Source: Peromyscus leucopus (Eukaryota; Chordata; Mammalia; Rodentia; Cricetidae). From it: 64,000 nucleotides of DNA. Below are positions 31,865-42,475 of this stretch, in pieces. The notes beneath the pieces were generated by a model that did no database searches, was not told the DNA's origin, and was given only the letters and a program-made list of their open reading frames with translations. Both the position numbers and the translations under genes were made by a program. The stretch spans positions 8,624,498-8,688,497 of the forward strand of contig NC_051082.1 of assembly GCF_004664715.2 (NCBI RefSeq), read 5' to 3'. Position 1 is the first letter of the stretch, and each line of letters begins with the position of its first letter.

Positions 31865-33426
31865 TCTGTCCCCATTGTCACCTTTAAAATCGTGAGGCCA
31901 GGGTTTAGTTGTAATTCAGCAGCCCCTGATGGAAATTCTGCAGAATTCTGTGACAGTTACTATCCAGGTGACTGGTTAGGTAGAGTGTTCACTGCCGAGA
32001 GATAAGAAAACAGAACAATTTCCCCCGAACCCAAAGAAACTCCAGACAAGCTGAGCCACGTTACGAGTTTCTACCTGTCAATGGCTTCCTGGTGCCCAAA
32101 CTTAGGGGCTGGTAGCCTTAGTGAGGGCTCCTTCTGGACCCCACTTCCCCAGCCCTGAGATGCTGGGGTGGCCATCATTTAATCTCACAGAAGCCCTCAG
32201 CAGGCAGGATGCTTTGCCCTCTTCCCGGGGCACCTGAATCATTGTCTCTTTCCCCAGTCGCCCGGGTAATTGGAAGCAAGTGATGGCATCTGTCCCCCAA
32301 GTCCTAATCCTCCTGTCTCAATCCTTTTCCCACATTTGGCATCCAATTCCCCTCTCGTTCATCCAGCTAATAGTTAGGGAGCCTGTGGGAGCCCGGCACT
32401 GGCTGTGCTAGAATTGATAAAGCAGGATGAACGAGGCCTCTGTTCTTGTGGGACTTTTCTCCAGCGGGGAGGGAGCCAGCGAATATATAACTGATTCATC
32501 ATGCAGTTCCTGTGAGTGCTGAGTCCTGGGAACAGCGCTCAGGGTGAGGCATGGAGAGATGGGGATGAGGCAGGGGAATGTCTGCTCTAAGGTGGCATTG
32601 TACAGCTGGGTGAGTCCCGTGGGGGCCGTTGTACCCTCCTCCTCCTGCCCCGTGGATATTTGGCGACCTTGGAGGCGCTTTGGTTGACAAAGGGTCAGAT
32701 GGACTTAGTATATAGGAACTCGGATCCCTCTAACTTTGCCCATCTCCCAGTTGAGAGTAATCCAAAGCAGAGTTCAAGGGTGCTGCGGGTGGAGACCCCT
32801 GGGTCCAAGCATGCACAGCGGGAAGAAGCCAACATCATGGCCGAGATCATGGTTGTATGAGGCCCTGCGGGTGGGCGAGGACAGCTATTGCCGCCTGGGG
32901 TCCCAGCCTCCAGACATCCCAGGGCTCGAAAGGAATCCACGGTGGGTGGATCATACTGGAGGGTGAACTTCAGGATCTCGGGAGCTGAACATGAAAGTTT
33001 GCTCCCAAGGCCCGCAACCTGTGTGCTCTTGATGGAGGTGCGGATGCAGCCTCTGTTCCCAGAAGTCATTTATTCTGGAAGACTCGACTCAGGCTCCAGC
33101 CTTATCACAGCACAAGTGCGGGGGTCCTGGGAGGGATGGCTAGGGGAGGGGGAGGGGGCCTTGACGTGGTGGGTCTCACCTCTACCCCTATTGCGTTGCC
33201 ACACTCTGGCTGCAAAGCATGCTGGGATATGAGGAGGTCTAGCCAGGACCTCAGAGGAAAGAGAGGTATAAGGTGTTGATGGAGCTGGAGTTCAGAGCTT
33301 GACATGCCTTGAGGGCCAAGGCTACATGCTCTGGCCCCTAAGTCATCATGGTGGCAACCTTTGCTCATGAGATCTAGCAGGGATTAGACCCCACCTGTAT
33401 ACAAAGCCCCGAGCTAAACTTCCAAA
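31865..33426. other. Unique intronic stretch
   Basis: About 1.6 kb. 32360-32545 weakly resembles an old L2-type remnant. Nothing else recognised. Confidence 0.4.
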
Positions 33427-33592
33427 GGAAATTGCCTTTAATTTTCATGTCGACCTCCCCAATGGCTTCCTGCTGTGGCTCCCATCTTACAGATGGGAAA
33501 ACCGAGGTTTAGGGAGGCTAGGTGTTTTCTCGATGGCCACACAGCTGGGAACGGTAGGATCTGGGACTTCAGCCCAAGCAGTCAGAGGCAAG
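33427..33592 (+). mobile_element. MIR SINE
   Basis: TTGCCTTTAATTTTCATGTC, CCATCTTACAGATGGGAAAA, CCGAGGTTTAGGGAGGCTAG and GATGGCCACACAGCTGGGAA align in MIR order. Confidence 0.8.
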
Positions 33593-34062
33593 GACAGAAA
33601 GTTCCTTGCTTTATCTCTACTGAAAACTTGCCCTCGTGTGGATTTCTGGTCCCCAAACTGCTGCTCCAGTGGCAGTATGTGTAAACAGAATCATTAGCCT
33701 CCACCCCAGTGGCTTAAAGACGTGCCCTCTCTGAGCTTCCTGCACCGGAGGTCAGGAGGGGAGACATGCTGTCACTTCCTGTCTCCATGAGCTTGCAAAA
33801 AGGGTGTGTGTGGGGGGAAGCAAACAAGATGTCAGACCTGGGATGGTAGCCACTCCCTCCCTCCCTCCCCCCATTTTAAAAAGGACCAGCGAGTCACCCA
33901 GAAGCTGCTGCACGTGGGACACTGTTGGCTCCCTCTGGAATGGTGGAGACAGCAAATACCATAGCAGCTCAGAGGAGCCATTGCTGGTGGCCAGAAGTCT
34001 GGAGCAGGTTGAATGGACAGGGCTTGGAGGCAGGAACACAGTTCAGATGGTAGATTTCCTCT
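33593..34062. other. Unique intronic stretch
   Basis: Nothing recognised. Confidence 0.45.
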
Positions 34063-34257
34063 CCTCCCTCCCTTCCCCTTCTCTCCTCCCTCCCTTCCTC
34101 TCCTCTTCCTTCATCTTCTCTGTTCTCTCTCTCTCCCCTTTCCCTCTCCATTTTTCTTTTCCAACAGGGTCTTACTATATAGCCCAGGCTGGCTTAGAAC
34201 CCATGCCCCTCTTGCACTCCTCCCTTTCCACTGCTGGAATTACAGGTGAGTTCACCT
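34063..34257 (-). mobile_element. SINE B4 with CT-rich tail
   Basis: CT/CCCTCC tract to about 34148, then AGGGTCTTACTATATAGCCC, AGGCTGGCTTAGAACCCATG and GCTGGAATTACAGGTGAG. Confidence 0.8.
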
Positions 34258-34321
34258 GACAAGTTATGCATGATTCTTCATGAAGGAAGGGAAGTTTCTG
34301 GCCTATCAACAACTCTCAAAT

Positions 34322-34655
34322 ACCCAGCAGCTGCTGCCCAAATTACTACACAGTGGCTTATATTACTTATAAATGCTCGGCTGGTAGCTCAGGCTTATTA
34401 CTAACTAGCTCTTACACTTAAATTAACCCGTAATTCTTATCTATGTTTAGCCACGTGGCTTGGTACCTTTTCTCAGTACGGCATTCTCATTTTGCTTCTT
34501 CTGCATCTGGCTGGTGACTCCTGACTCCGCGCCCTTCCTCTTCTTAGTCTGGTCGCCCCACCTATGCATCCTGCCTGGCTACTGGCCAATCAGCATTTGA
34601 TTAAACCAATTCAAGTGGCAGATCTTTATTCCCCATGAATTCCATCGTCTACCTA
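34322..34655 (-). mobile_element. Rodent ERV-type LTR, same family as 10414
   Basis: ATTACTTATAAATGCTCGGC, TTACTAACTAGCTCTTACAC, TTTAGCCACGTGGCTTGGTA and GGCCAATCAGCATTTGATTA. Boundaries are approximate; no target duplication identified. Confidence 0.7.
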
Positions 34656-35514
34656 CTACTAGATGAAGCTGTATGGGTGCAGGGACTATTCAGATCTTCA
34701 TCACCACATCCCCATGAGTCCCTTCACAGACAGCTTGCTGTCGACAGCTGCAGCAGTCTGTGCAGGACTCCCTAGATGCCTTTCGAGGTGAGGTCCCACC
34801 TCATCACACACGGAGAGCTTTTCCAGGTCAGATCTGTTAATTAAATGAGTAATTTTCTTTCCTGCAGAACTTCTCAGAGCCTTTGATTTGTGGCATTACT
34901 CAAAGGAGGAACTAAGAGCCAGAGACACTCAAATGTACCAGTACACTGGGTCTTTTTCCCAGTAGACCCTCCCAGCACATTGTGGGACAGGATTATTCAG
35001 TGGAACCCAGTTTGGGATTGTTCTAATGAGACAGTGGAATTTTTGGGTCCCACAAACTCCCGCCTAGACCATGTTCTGTGGTTCTTGGGTATAGAAGAGA
35101 GTTCTGTTAGTGAGGAGACTCTTAATAGTTTTCTAAAACATGCCTATTTTCCCAAGAAGCCTGGGGTCCACCTGCTTCATTGCGTCCTGTTTTGTCATTG
35201 GAGTTGTGGGTGATGTGACATGGTCTCTCTGATCAGCTTCTTCCCTGACAGTCCTTACCAGGGCTGCAACTGCCCTGTGACCCCGCAGATCCCCGACCAT
35301 GAAAAGGAAGTGTCAGGGCTGCCCAGGCTGAGGCGCACGGGGCTGAGCCGCAGAGGCGAGCGTGACTTTATGTGAGTTGCTACTTAATGGATCCTGACAG
35401 GGATTGGGGGGACCCAGAGAGGCCTGTGACAGGTGTCGGGAGAGCCACGCTGTTCTCAAGGCCCAGTGAGAGGTCCTTCATCTCTCTCCTTCCTCCCCAT
35501 CCCTCCACTTCTTG
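34656..35514. other. Unique intronic stretch
   Basis: The plus-strand open frame at 34890-35213 has no recognisable homology and no splice-like borders. Confidence 0.45.
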
Positions 35515-36013
35515 TGCCTGTGTGTGCATATGTGTGGTGGGCACATGTATGGCTACACATGTGTGGTGGGCACATGAGGTTAACATCAGTGTCTTCCTCT
35601 ATTGCTCACCGTGTTATTTACTTATTTAAAAATTTTTATTTATTTATATTTCATGTATGAGTGATCTGCACGCCAGAAGAGGGCATCAGATCCTGTTATA
35701 GACGGTTGTGAGCCACCATGTGGTTGTTGGGAATTGAATCCTGGACCTCTGGAAGAGCAGCTAGTGCTCTTCACCACTGAGCCATCTCTCCAGCTCCAGC
35801 CATGTTATTTTTTGAGACTGGGCTGCTCACGGAGCCTGGAGCTGGCTGTCGAGGCTAGGCAGTGGAATCCCGGGATCTACCTGTTCCCTCTGTAGCGTGG
35901 GCCTCACAGGTGCATGCCACTGCACTTGGCTTTTTCAGCACATGCTGGGGATCGAACTCAGGCCCTCATGCTTGGCAACAAGCACTTTACCAACTGAGCC
36001 AGCTCCCCGGCCT
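35515..36013 (-). mobile_element. SINE, B4 composite, split by a B2
   Basis: The left part has repeated ATGTGTGGTGGGCACATG words; the right part has TTTGAGACTGGGCTGCTCAC, TGGGGATCGAACTCAGGCCC and CAACTGAGCCAGCTCCCCGG. The B2 at 35619-35799 separates them. Confidence 0.75.
35619..35799 (-). mobile_element. SINE B2 nested in the composite SINE
   Basis: Reverse B2 (CCAGAAGAGGGCATCAGATC, GTTGGGAATTGAATCCTGGA, GAGCCATCTCTCCAGC). The target word CGTGTTATT (35610-35618) recurs as CATGTTATT (35801-35809). Confidence 0.92.
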
Positions 36014-36229
36014 CTATGAAATGGTTCTAAAAAGTCCGTAGACAGACTCCTGTGATTCAGAGGGAGGACTACTGAGCTGTAGGAGCATCTAGCAGCCGGT
36101 CTAGACCAGGTCAAAGTTGCAGTCAGGAGTCATCGGAGAATACCTTGAACTCTGCTTGCCTGGATTTCTCTCCAGAGCAGATCCAAGATTTGAGTCTAAG
36201 TACCAGGAGTTTAAAATTTGTTAATTCTT

Positions 36230-36500
36230 AAAGTTTTTATTCAGTCAATACACAGGATAACTGTCCTATGTATGTGGGGTATGATAAACACATATGCAGT
36301 GTGTACAGCTCAGGGCAGTGTGGCTGACAGATCCGTTGTCTTAGGGTACCCGTCATTTCTTTTGGGCCCATTCAAAATCCTCTCTAACTATTTCAAAATG
36401 CACAATGAGTTGTGAACCATTACTGGGCCATGCTGTAGAACATTCTATGTTGTTCTTCCTCTCTGGCTGCACCCCTGTCCCCCCCATCCAGCCTCTCCAT
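36230..36500. mobile_element. Old L1 (L1M-type) 3' fragment
   Basis: TTATTCAGTCAATACACAGG, TTGGGCCCATTCAAAATCCT, CAATGAGTTGTGAACCATTA and ATGCTGTAGAACATTC resemble the 3' part of ancient mammalian L1 families. Confidence 0.5.
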
Positions 36501-36825
36501 CCTCCCACCCCACACCCCCTGGCATCTTGTCACCACAGTTCTAAGCCTCGGCTTCTGGGAGAACAGCTTTTTGCTTTGCTCGTAGGAGTGAGAGCCTTTG
36601 GTGTTTGGTTCTTCGTGGGCATCGGGGCATTGAACGGCCTTCTGGGTGATTCTGTTCCATGTCTGGAGCTAGAAAAAGGGGCCTGGAGCACGTGGCTCAT
36701 GAGCAGCCAGAGTAAGCTGCACGTGAAGGCCCTGATTCCCAGCCCATCCCCTGCTGTCTTCCCACCCACACTCACCAGCATCCTCACCTCCCCAAAGACC
36801 TAATGTCTAAAACAGCACACAGGCC
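36501..36825. other. Unique intronic stretch
   Basis: Nothing recognised. Confidence 0.4.
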
Positions 36826-37108
36826 GAGAAGATGTTCAGTGGGTCAGAGGGCTTGCGGTGCAACCACGGTGACTGGAATCCAAATCCTCAGCACCTGTGT
36901 GAAAGCCACTCATGGCCAGGGGTGTCTGTTACCTTGGATGGTGGAGACAGGCAGATCTTGGGGATCTCTGAACAGCCAGGTGCAGAGAGAGACCCTAACC
37001 CCAAAATTAAATGGAGTGCAATTGAGGAAGATACCCAGCATCCCGCTCTGGCTTCCCGCACTAAGGTGTGCACATATGTATGTAGATAAATTAACACATA
37101 TACCCAAA
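36826..37108 (+). mobile_element. SINE, B4/B3 composite
   Basis: AAGATGTTCAGTGGGTCAGA, TGGTGGAGACAGGCAGATCT, AACAGCCAGGTGCAGAGAGA and GAAGATACCCAGCATCCC; it runs into the CA tail. Confidence 0.65.
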
Positions 37109-37117
37109 GTGTGTGTG

Positions 37118-37158
<41 letters not shown>
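37109..37158. repeat. (GT)(GC)(CA) alternating purine-pyrimidine tract
   Basis: GTGTGTGTGCGCGCGCACAC continuing as pure CA; perfectly alternating and palindromic at its centre. Confidence 0.97.
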
Positions 37159-37165
<7 letters not shown>

Positions 37166-38027
37166 CTCACACTCCAGAGCTTACCACACTCACTGTACCC
37201 CCAAGTCACTTGGGATCATGTCCCCACGGAGGTGCTAGCTTTTCAGATGTCAGGTCAGCCTGGGAATCTGCAGCTCTCACCCAGCCCCTGTGGTCCTGGC
37301 CCCCACTTGCCCTCAGCTGTCTTTCCTCTCTTGTGCAAATGCCATTTGTCTTGAGGGAGGCTCACCCTGGTCAACATTCGTGGCTTCAGCATTGAGTGTT
37401 GAGTTGACGATGGTGGCTCATGCCTATGATCCCAGAGCTCGGTGGACTGAGGCAGGAGGATTATGAGTTCAAAGCCAGCCTGGTCTGTTTTCCAACCTCT
37501 GGAATGTATTGCCCCTACTGAGGTCCCAAGAGTTTTTGTGGCTTCTGCGGATGGTGGCTGGCTGTGGGCGTCAGGGCCCAGTGTGTGAGCCTTCTCGCCC
37601 ACGGCCTCTCTCAGGAAATAATAGCGACCTTTCCCAGCTGGCTGTCTTTAGACACTTGCTTCGTGACAGGAGAGACAGTGCCTGTTTTCAGAAGAGCGTC
37701 TTGAAGGATATGGCTGTAGTTTCAATTCTCATTAGGAGCCTAGAAGCTTGGAAAGCGTTACAATATTATTAAATATGTTGAAGGGTCCTGATTTACTGCC
37801 GAAACAAGACTTATTATCTCAAGGCCTGCTTCCTCAGCGGGGGTGGCTGGGAAGATTTCTTTGTCTCTCTCAGAAGGTGAAGATGGTCAAAAATTAGTCT
37901 AATGAGCACAGCCCTGCTAACACAGCGGCAACAAAACCATCGTTATTTGGGGGACCCTTTCCTGAGCATTTGGGGATGCGCCACTGGTCTGTGAACTTGC
38001 TGGCGAATTGGCAGGAGCTGTTCTGAG
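37159..38027. other. Unique intronic stretch with a B4 fragment at 37400-37486
   Basis: The B4 (plus) reads ATGGTGGCTCATGCCTATGA and GAGTTCAAAGCCAGCCTGGT. AT-rich unique sequence lies at 37700-37790. Confidence 0.5.
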
Positions 38028-38255
38028 TTGTTTTGTTTTGTTTTGGAGACAGAGTCTCTTACTTGCCTGGGGCTCCCCAATCCGGCCAGTCGGGCTGGCT
38101 GGTGAGCCCCAGGTATCCACCAGTCTCTGTCTCCTCAGAGCCGGAGGTATAGGGTGCACACCATGGCACCAGCTTCTTCATACGTGTCCTGGGCATCAAA
38201 CTCAGGTTCCCATGCTGGCTCAGTGAGCCTGGTAGTCCGTGGTTCAGGCTTTGAA
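38028..38255 (-). mobile_element. SINE, B4 composite
   Basis: TTTTGGAGACAGAGTCTCTT, GGTATCCACCAGTCTCTGTC and GGGCATCAAACTCAGGTTCC, plus a TTTTG-repeat tail. Confidence 0.75.
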
Positions 38256-38634
38256 GACTGCGTCATCTGCCTCCTAGGCTGCATTTCTGCCGCTGTAGCC
38301 TGAAACCAGCCCTACAGAATATGCATGTGAGATGACGAGCCGGGTCCAGAAGTCCCAATTTGTATGAAATGGGGGAGTCTGCCCTGGGAATGTGGTATGC
38401 TGAGACCAGGGGGAAGCGGAGAGAGAACCTTGGCAGGCTTGTGTTAGATGGGGGCTGTGGATATGGCTTTGCCACTGTCCAGCAGCCGTGAGGTTGGACA
38501 GATGGGATCCTTGCTTCTCTGGTGCGATCACCCCTAAAATGCTAATGAAGACAGGCCAGATCTCATACACTGGCCATGAGTACTAAAATCGAGCCCGAGC
38601 CATCGAGCCTGCAGAGTCTTAATCAACTGATTGC
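38256..38634. other. Unique intronic stretch
   Basis: Nothing recognised. Confidence 0.4.

Positions 38635-38687
<53 letters not shown>
38635..38687. repeat. (CTAT)13 microsatellite
   Basis: Uninterrupted ATCT/CTAT units. Confidence 0.97.
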
Positions 38688-38816
38688 AGCATGCCATGGT
38701 GTAAGTACAGAGGTCAGAGGACCCCTTGAGGAAGTCGGTTCTCTCCTTCCACCATATAAATTGAACTCAGGCTTGGTGGCAAACGCCTTTAGTGGCTGAG
38801 CCATCTCACTGCCCTT
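38688..38816 (-). mobile_element. SINE B3
   Basis: CAGAGGTCAGAGGACCCCTT, GGTTCTCTCCTTCCACCATA and GGCTGAGCCATCTCACTGCC; the CTAT array is probably its tail. Confidence 0.88.
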
Positions 38817-38824
38817 GGCGCTTA

Positions 38825-38925
38825 ATTAACTTATGAGACAGGGTTTTGCTGTGTGGCTCAGTTTAGGTTTGAACTCATGATTCTCCTGACTCTGACAGAG
38901 CCTCCCGAGCGCTGGATAGCTACTC
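38825..38925 (-). mobile_element. SINE B4/B1-like fragment
   Basis: TGAGACAGGGTTTTGCTGTG, TGGCTCAGTTTAGGTTTGAA and GCCTCCCGAGCGCTGG. Confidence 0.7.
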
Positions 38926-39576
38926 TTTTAACATGCTCCTCCTCGTGAGGGCGGAGACCACGGGAGACGCGCCGATACCTTGTCTGGAGGTCACAGTGTG
39001 CAGTTGGAACTCTGATCTCTCTGGCTTTGAACTTCACTTTCCACAGTGGGCTCCTGGCTCTGAACGGAATGCAGCTCCCTCCCCCAGGTGCAGCTGATGA
39101 AGGGAACTCTCCCTCTGGCTTTCATGCCCAATAAATCACTCTGACAAGGGCTTGTTATTGCTTAACTCCCTGCATTGTTTGGCAGTCCCGGGAGGGAGGG
39201 AGGGAGGGACATCATTTTTCCTGCAATTGCTTCAGGAATGGAGATACTTTTGTGTGGGAATTAATAATCATCAAATAGGTCAGGTAAACATCCCATAATT
39301 AGGAGGTGTGGACAATTTGTCAATTCAGGCTTCAGAGTGCAATTATCAGTCAAATGACTCTGAGATCCAACAACAGAGCTGTCCCCAAAGATCCCATTAC
39401 TCTCAGATCAGGGGTGGGATGGGGGTATGAATCTATTTTTCACTTTTATGTGGACAATGGTGCCCCCTTGTCAGAGCCGGGGTGAGGGCTAATATCTCAC
39501 GCCCTCCAGAGCCTCAGACTTGGACCTGGAGTGTGAACAACCTGGATCCCATAGACATCAGACTGGTCTGGGTCAG
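38926..39576. other. Unique intronic stretch
   Basis: Contains the candidate conserved block at 39210-39345. Confidence 0.45.
39210..39345. promoter_or_regulatory. Candidate conserved non-coding block
   Basis: Unique AT-rich sequence dense in homeodomain/POU-like words (GGGAATTAATAATCATCAAA, CCATAATTAGGAGG, GACAATTTGTCAATTC, GCAATTATCAGTC). No repeat identity. Enhancer function is inferred only. Confidence 0.3.
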
Positions 39577-39935
39577 TTGTGGAGGTGAGAGAAGGAGGTG
39601 GATGGAGCGAAGGAAAAGATGGGCGGAGCGAAGGAAGAGGTGGGTGGAGTGATGGCGAAGGTGGGCGGGGCAAAGCAAGAGGTGGGTGGAGCGAAGGAGG
39701 TGGGTGGAGTGAAGGCGAAGGTGGGCGGAGCAGAGAAGGTGAGTGGAGTGAAGGAAAAGGTGGGCGGAGCAAAGGAAGAGGTGGGTGGGGCGAAGGAGGT
39801 GGGTGGAGTGAAGGCGGAGGTGGGCGGAGCAGAGAAGGTGGGTGGAGTGAAGGAAAAGGTGGGCGAAGCAAAGGAAGAGGTGGGTGGGGCGAAGGAGGAG
39901 GTGGGTGGTGGGAAGGAGGAGGTGGGTGGTTGCTA
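39577..39935. repeat. GC-box-rich minisatellite, 18/21-bp units in a 99-bp higher-order period
   Basis: Units of 21 bp (GTGGGCGGAGCAAAGGAAGAG) or 18 bp (last AAG/GAG lost). A five-unit block (21+21+18+21+18) starting at 39739 repeats at 39838, exactly 99 bp later. All unit lengths are multiples of three, so the 172-codon frame across the array is an artefact. Confidence 0.97.
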
Positions 39936-40448
39936 GTTCTTATAGGTTTTTCCAGGCTCTTCCCCGACTGTAGTCATGTGACTTTCTGGTCATCTCACAT
40001 AGAGAAGTCAATGACAGATCAAAGAAACACTTCCATCGGTGAACCAGTGAGGTCACCGAGGTTTCTCACAGGAGCCTGGGGAAGATCTGCTCATTGACAG
40101 AAGAAAAGCCCACCGCAGCCTGGGCGATGACTCGGGACGGCTGTGTCCCCGGAACCCACTGCACAAGTTGCAGGCAGCTCCACCCAAGAGACTCCTTGCA
40201 CCCCAGCTGTGGTTTATGACTCACAGAATCCAGGGAGGGGCCCTGAGTCATGTTAGTTTCCAGAGCCTCCCCAATTCCCTCCAGGAGGCACCCTTCAGTC
40301 TGAAATAAAGAGCCACAGTGTCACCCTCTAGTCATCTCGAAGCCAGTATTGAATTATCACCCCCATTTTACAGATGGGAAGTTGAGGCTGGAGAGGAGTG
40401 TCTCCCTGTGGTAGGGAGATCCCTGCCCCCGCCCCTCACCATAACAGC
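39936..40448. other. Unique intronic stretch with a MIR fragment
   Basis: 40345-40390 (ATCACCCCCATTTTACAGAT then GGGAAGTTGAGGCTGGAGAG) is a MIR core fragment. Confidence 0.5.
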
Positions 40449-40577
40449 ACACACGGAGGGTAGAGGTTGACTTTTAGGAAAGAGTCAATTCTCTTCTTTA
40501 CCACGTGGGGCCCAGGAAATAAACAGGGCAGGCTTAGTGGTGAGTACCTCTACCCACGGAACCATTTTGCCAGCCCA
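40449..40577 (-). mobile_element. SINE B3 fragment
   Basis: GAGGGTAGAGGTTGACTTTT, AATTCTCTTCTTTACCACGT and ACCATTTTGCCAGCCCA. Confidence 0.65.
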
Positions 40578-41043
40578 CATCTCCTTTACTCACATCTCAT
40601 CACAGAGTGGAGAGACTTGACCATTGTGGTTGACGAAGGATCTTGGGAGAGGGAAGGGCATGAACCTCCTGAGGCTGGATGGAGGACAGGTGGCAGACAG
40701 AGACGTCTTGAGAGATGCTTGTCTGAGGTATGAGAGAGGAAGCTCCAGAACCAAGGGCATGGGTGGCCTTTGATGCTGGGCAGGGCAAGGAGACCACCTC
40801 TCCCTCAGACCCTCTAGAAGGAACATACCTGTTGACACCTGGGTGCTTTTAGTAAGATGCTGTGAACATCTGGCAGCTGGGGTGTCACGATGGTAGCTGG
40901 AGACGGAGCGGAACCCATCATGTCAGGGTTGCTTGTTACCTGGCAGCTGGAGATGCTTGCCTTTGGTCCCTGGCTGGGGGATGGCTCAGCTCACATTTTC
41001 TACAGCAGATGTAGCCCAGCCTCATTCTGCCCCTTCCTACTCC
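40578..41043. other. Unique intronic stretch
   Basis: Nothing recognised. Confidence 0.4.
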
Positions 41044-41164
41044 CCATTTTTCACTAGCTCAAGAGAAGGTCTGCCTATGGAGCCCAGACTGGCCTCAAAT
41101 GTGTGACCTTACTGCTTCCGTGTCCCGAGAGCTGAGTGACAGGCGTGCGCCATCATGCCCAGCT
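41044..41164 (-). mobile_element. SINE B4
   Basis: AGGTCTGCCTATGGAGCCCA, GACTGGCCTCAAATGTGTGA and AGGCGTGCGCCATCATGCCC. Confidence 0.78.
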
Positions 41165-41282
41165 CTCTCGCCTTGTTTTCAGAGGCCAGTTTCTATTGAG
41201 ACGCCCCGGTGTGCCTGGGGAACACTGTAAAGGAAGCTCGCAAAGGGCACCAAAATGCATCAATGTCACATCAAGGAATGAG

Positions 41283-41400
41283 GTGGTTTACCAAGAGCTG
41301 GCCTTGAACTCCCTCTGTTGCTCAGGAAGATCTTGAACTGGTCATCCTCCTGCCTCAGGATCCCGAGTAGCTGGCGTGATGGGCTTGGACCACCAGGCCG
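41283..41400 (-). mobile_element. SINE B4
   Basis: CTCTGTTGCTCAGGAAGATC, TTGAACTGGTCATCCTCCTG and CTCAGGATCCCGAGTAGCTG. Confidence 0.65.
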
Positions 41401-41754
41401 TGTTCATTTTATCCTTAAACACAGCAGCTCTCACTTAGCTGGTGGTAAGTGGGGAGTCCATTAGCATTTTTTCCCTGTGACTGTACTCACTTGCTGAACT
41501 GCTGGCTATGCCCGCCAGGGGTCACTGCAGGGGCTGGATGGCCCTCCACCTCCCTGGATGCTTTTCCTTGATTTTGCCCATTTGGGTACCCCCCCCCCTC
41601 GAGTCCCCCTTAATCACCTCTGTAGCAAACATAATGGGAAAGAGCTCTGGGTTCAAACTTTTACTTTTTCATCTGGGTTAGTGCTGAGTCCTTCCCCAGC
41701 ATACAGGAGACCCGAGATTCAATTCCCAGCAACCCCACCCCCTCAAGAAAACAT
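41401..41754. other. Unique intronic stretch
   Basis: Short poly-C run at 41589-41598; nothing else recognised. Confidence 0.4.
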
Positions 41755-41940
41755 TGGTCTCACAGTTCTGAAGGCTGGGACACCCAAGAGGTATCGCTTG
41801 CATCTGTGAACCTCTGGCAAAGGCTCCCATGGTCCAGCATGGCAGTGGGTGTGCCACGGAGAGATGCCACATCTCGTTCCCTCTTCTTAGGAAGCCACGG
41901 GTCCTATCACATGACCTCTTGGAATCCAAGTTACTGCCAG
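41755..41940 (-). mobile_element. MLT1-type MaLR LTR fragment
   Basis: GGTCTCACAGTTCTGAAGGC, TGGGACACCCAAGAGGTATC and ACATGACCTCTTGG follow the reversed MLT1 order. Confidence 0.5.
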
Positions 41941-41944
41941 CGTC

Positions 41945-42231
41945 AGCCAGCTTTCTGTTCACCGTAACAACTGTCTGGGATTGAACCTCCCCGTCCATCG
42001 CGGGCCAGTCCCCTTATGTTTAGACTCGTGGTACGGCAGCATGTTGCTGTGGGAGCCTGTGGCAGAAACTACTCACCCTCGCAGGGAGCAAAAGAAAGGG
42101 GTAGAAACTGGGGCCCCACAATCTCCGTGGAGAGTATTCCCCAATGACTTGAAGACTTCTCTTTCGGCCCCGCCCTTTAGCTGACCTCCCACCCCATCCT
42201 TTAACACATGGGTCTTTGGGAAGGGAGACAA

Positions 42232-42284
<53 letters not shown>

Positions 42285-42475
42285 CTTGGTGTTTTACCTG
42301 CATGTGTGTCTGTGTGAGGGTGTCAGATCTTGGAGTTACAGACAGTTGTGAGCTGCCATGTGGGTGCTGGGAACTGAACCTGGGTCCTCTGGAAGGGCAG
42401 TCAGTGCTCTTAACTGCTGAGCCATCTTTCCAGCCCTGGGAAGGGAGACGTTTAATGTCCAAACTATGTCCTTCC
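41945..42475 (-). mobile_element. Old MaLR-type LTR, interrupted by a B2
   Basis: CAGCCAGCTTTCTGTTCACC, GGCAGAAACTACTCACCCTC, CCCAATGACTTGAAGACTTC, CCCATCCTTTAACACATGGG; it resumes after the B2 with GTTTAATGTCCAAACTATG. Confidence 0.55.
42230..42436 (-). mobile_element. SINE B2 with (GT)n tail and 13-bp target duplication
   Basis: The tail is (GT)22 at 42235-42279, then GGTGTCAGATCTTGGAGTTA, GGTGCTGGGAACTGAACCTG and CTGAGCCATCTTTCCAGCCC. TGGGAAGGGAGAC occurs at 42217-42229 and 42437-42449. Confidence 0.94.

Noticed and set aside
34890..35213. 107-codon plus-strand open frame in unique sequence
   Set aside because: No recognisable domain, no splice-consensus borders in phase and no match to KSR2; length is within chance expectation.
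39579..40097. 172-codon open frame rich in Gly, Glu and Trp
   Set aside because: It runs through a minisatellite whose unit lengths are all multiples of three, so the frame cannot close; no homology or splice borders.
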